NCBI RefSeq assembly: GCF_019578655.1
Contig: NC_063260.1
Span: 30,094,888 to 30,158,887 of the forward strand
Direction: 5' to 3'
Length of the DNA: 64,000 nucleotides
From: Ricinus communis
Lineage: Eukaryota; Streptophyta; Magnoliopsida; Malpighiales; Euphorbiaceae
Shown here: positions 62,836-64,000 of the stretch, in pieces
Position numbering within the stretch: position 1 is the first letter of the stretch
Layout of the letters: every line of letters starts with the position of its first letter
Notes under the pieces: model-generated
Databases searched by the model: none
What the model saw: the letters and a program-made list of their open reading frames with translations, nothing else
What the model was told of the DNA's origin: nothing
Position numbers and translations under genes: made by a program

Positions 62836-64000
62836 AGAGTGAAAAAGGTTAAAAAAAGTATAAAATTTATAGTGACTCATTTAAAAAAAAGTTTATTTTC
62901 TCTAACATTAACAATTAACGTATACCGATCATATTTTTAGTTAAAAAAAAAAAAATCAACTATGCTTAATTGCTAAAAAAAGACAAGTAATTTTTATGTT
63001 TTGAAAATTGGGTGTTAAAATTAATAATTTTGTTCTAATGCTACAAATAATTGCTGAATACCAAATATTGGCCACAAACCAAAACTTGAAACAAAAGGAT
63101 GATTAATGTATGAAGTCATGCTCAAGTATTAAATAAAACAGAAAAATATAGTTTAATCACATGCAACACCAAACCATTATCCAATCTAAAGTCCATTTAA
63201 GAATATATACCAAATAACAAAGTGGTCCTAAGGGCAAAAGAAAATAAAAGAAGTCTAATCTTCCAACATATTTACACACTTCAAGGCCATTAAACACCCT
63301 TTGATGAGCCATCAAACTTTATTTATTCCAAGCTCAATTCTGAAGCATTTGTGCTTTTATTTGGGATGTTCTTCTTCCTTTCCCTCTACTTAGTCATGTG
63401 CTCTTTGACTAGTTTCTGATATATCATATGCCATTTGGGAATGTTTCTAGTATTCTTTGGATTTTCTTTTTCTCTTAAAAGAAGAATTTAACTCTTTTTG
63501 CTATTTATTTCATCTATGGTTTTATTCACCAAATGTGTTGGTTACGCTGCCTAGTGACAATCATGACTAATAAGAATTAGAAATTGCCCTTTTTATTATT
63601 ATTATCAGACTCAGCTTCTAGAATTCACTTTAGCGCTTGCCACCATATGTCCAAATATTCCCTTCATCAAAAAGGTCAAATTTTGTTTTTCCCTACATTG
63701 TCATATATCTTTTTCCATGGATAGTAAAACAAATTTTTGATTAATAGAATTTTTAAAAAATATTATATATAAAAATAAGCTTTAGTATAATCATTGGTGA
63801 ACAAACTAAATGTACAAAAGCCATTGAGGGTTGTGCCATCCCACATTATTTGCCAAAACGCAAATGACAAAAAGAAGGGTTTGTACTTTGTTGGTGGGCG
63901 ATGAGAAAATAACACTGTCCTTTTTCTTTTTCTTGATTTCACTCCTTTTGTTGGGAGATGTGCCTTTGGGAATTATTTCACATTGCCCTTCTCATGACAT

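Larger units (their letters stand above)
62317..64000. other. Upstream flank of the NHL gene, gene-free
   Basis: Promoter and leader of the NHL gene at the left, then AT-rich DNA with no supported gene to the window edge. It contains a GA/CA microsatellite (62510-62544) and a weak SINE-like trace (about 62765-62830). Confidence 0.6.

Overview
This is a gene-dense stretch of a nuclear plant genome. The evidence is intron-rich genes with GT-AG splice sites, AT-rich spacers, two Ty1/Copia retrotransposons, a nuclear-type tRNA-Asn and plant-specific families (WAT1-related transporters, ATL RING-H2, PIP-like peptide). It is a eudicot, and the style of the proteins would fit a Malpighiales/rosid, but the species cannot be fixed from sequence alone.

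Layout. 1-1.6 kb: no recognisable gene. 1.6-22.8 kb: a tandem array of four WAT1-related (EamA/UMAMIT-type) transporter genes, all on the minus strand and all with the same seven-exon plan. The most distal copy is a pseudogene: a complete 4,986-bp Copia element sits inside its fourth exon, flanked by a 5-bp target duplication, and exon 5 has an in-frame stop. A second, related 4,991-bp Copia element lies between array members 2 and 3. 23.9-34.8 kb, minus strand: the XPG-type repair endonuclease UVH3, 19 exons, with an internal tandem duplication of a four-exon block. 36.3-37.9 kb: single-exon NKAP/MAS2-like splicing-associated protein. 40.2-42.4 kb: an E2 ubiquitin-conjugating enzyme of the UBC4/5/6 (UBE2H) type. 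43.5-45.6 kb: an LRR receptor-like pseudokinase. 49.1-50.3 kb: an ATL-type RING-H2 E3 ligase with a short uORF that overlaps its start codon. 54.3-54.8 kb, minus: a plant-specific protein of unknown function. 57.7-57.9 kb: a PIP-like secreted peptide precursor. 58.2-58.3 kb, minus: tRNA-Asn(GTT). 58.9-62.3 kb, minus: an NHL-repeat, single-pass membrane protein. The ends and spacers are AT-rich and appear gene-free.

How the pieces relate. These are independent eukaryotic genes, not an operon. The clearest higher-order structures are the WAT1 tandem array and its linkage to UVH3, which is also seen in Arabidopsis around At3g28030-At3g28130, so it is probably ancestral. Repeats have shaped the array: both Copia elements are oriented against the WAT1 genes and have about 5% LTR divergence, so they probably jumped at about the same time. 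I found no sign of a wholly new system. The most unusual items are the UVH3 exon-block duplication, the retrotransposon-split WAT1 gene, a GC-AG intron in UVH3, the uORF/start overlap of the ATL gene and the small peptide gene. Exon boundaries were placed by hand from splice consensus, reading-frame continuity and comparison between paralogues; no transcript data were available.
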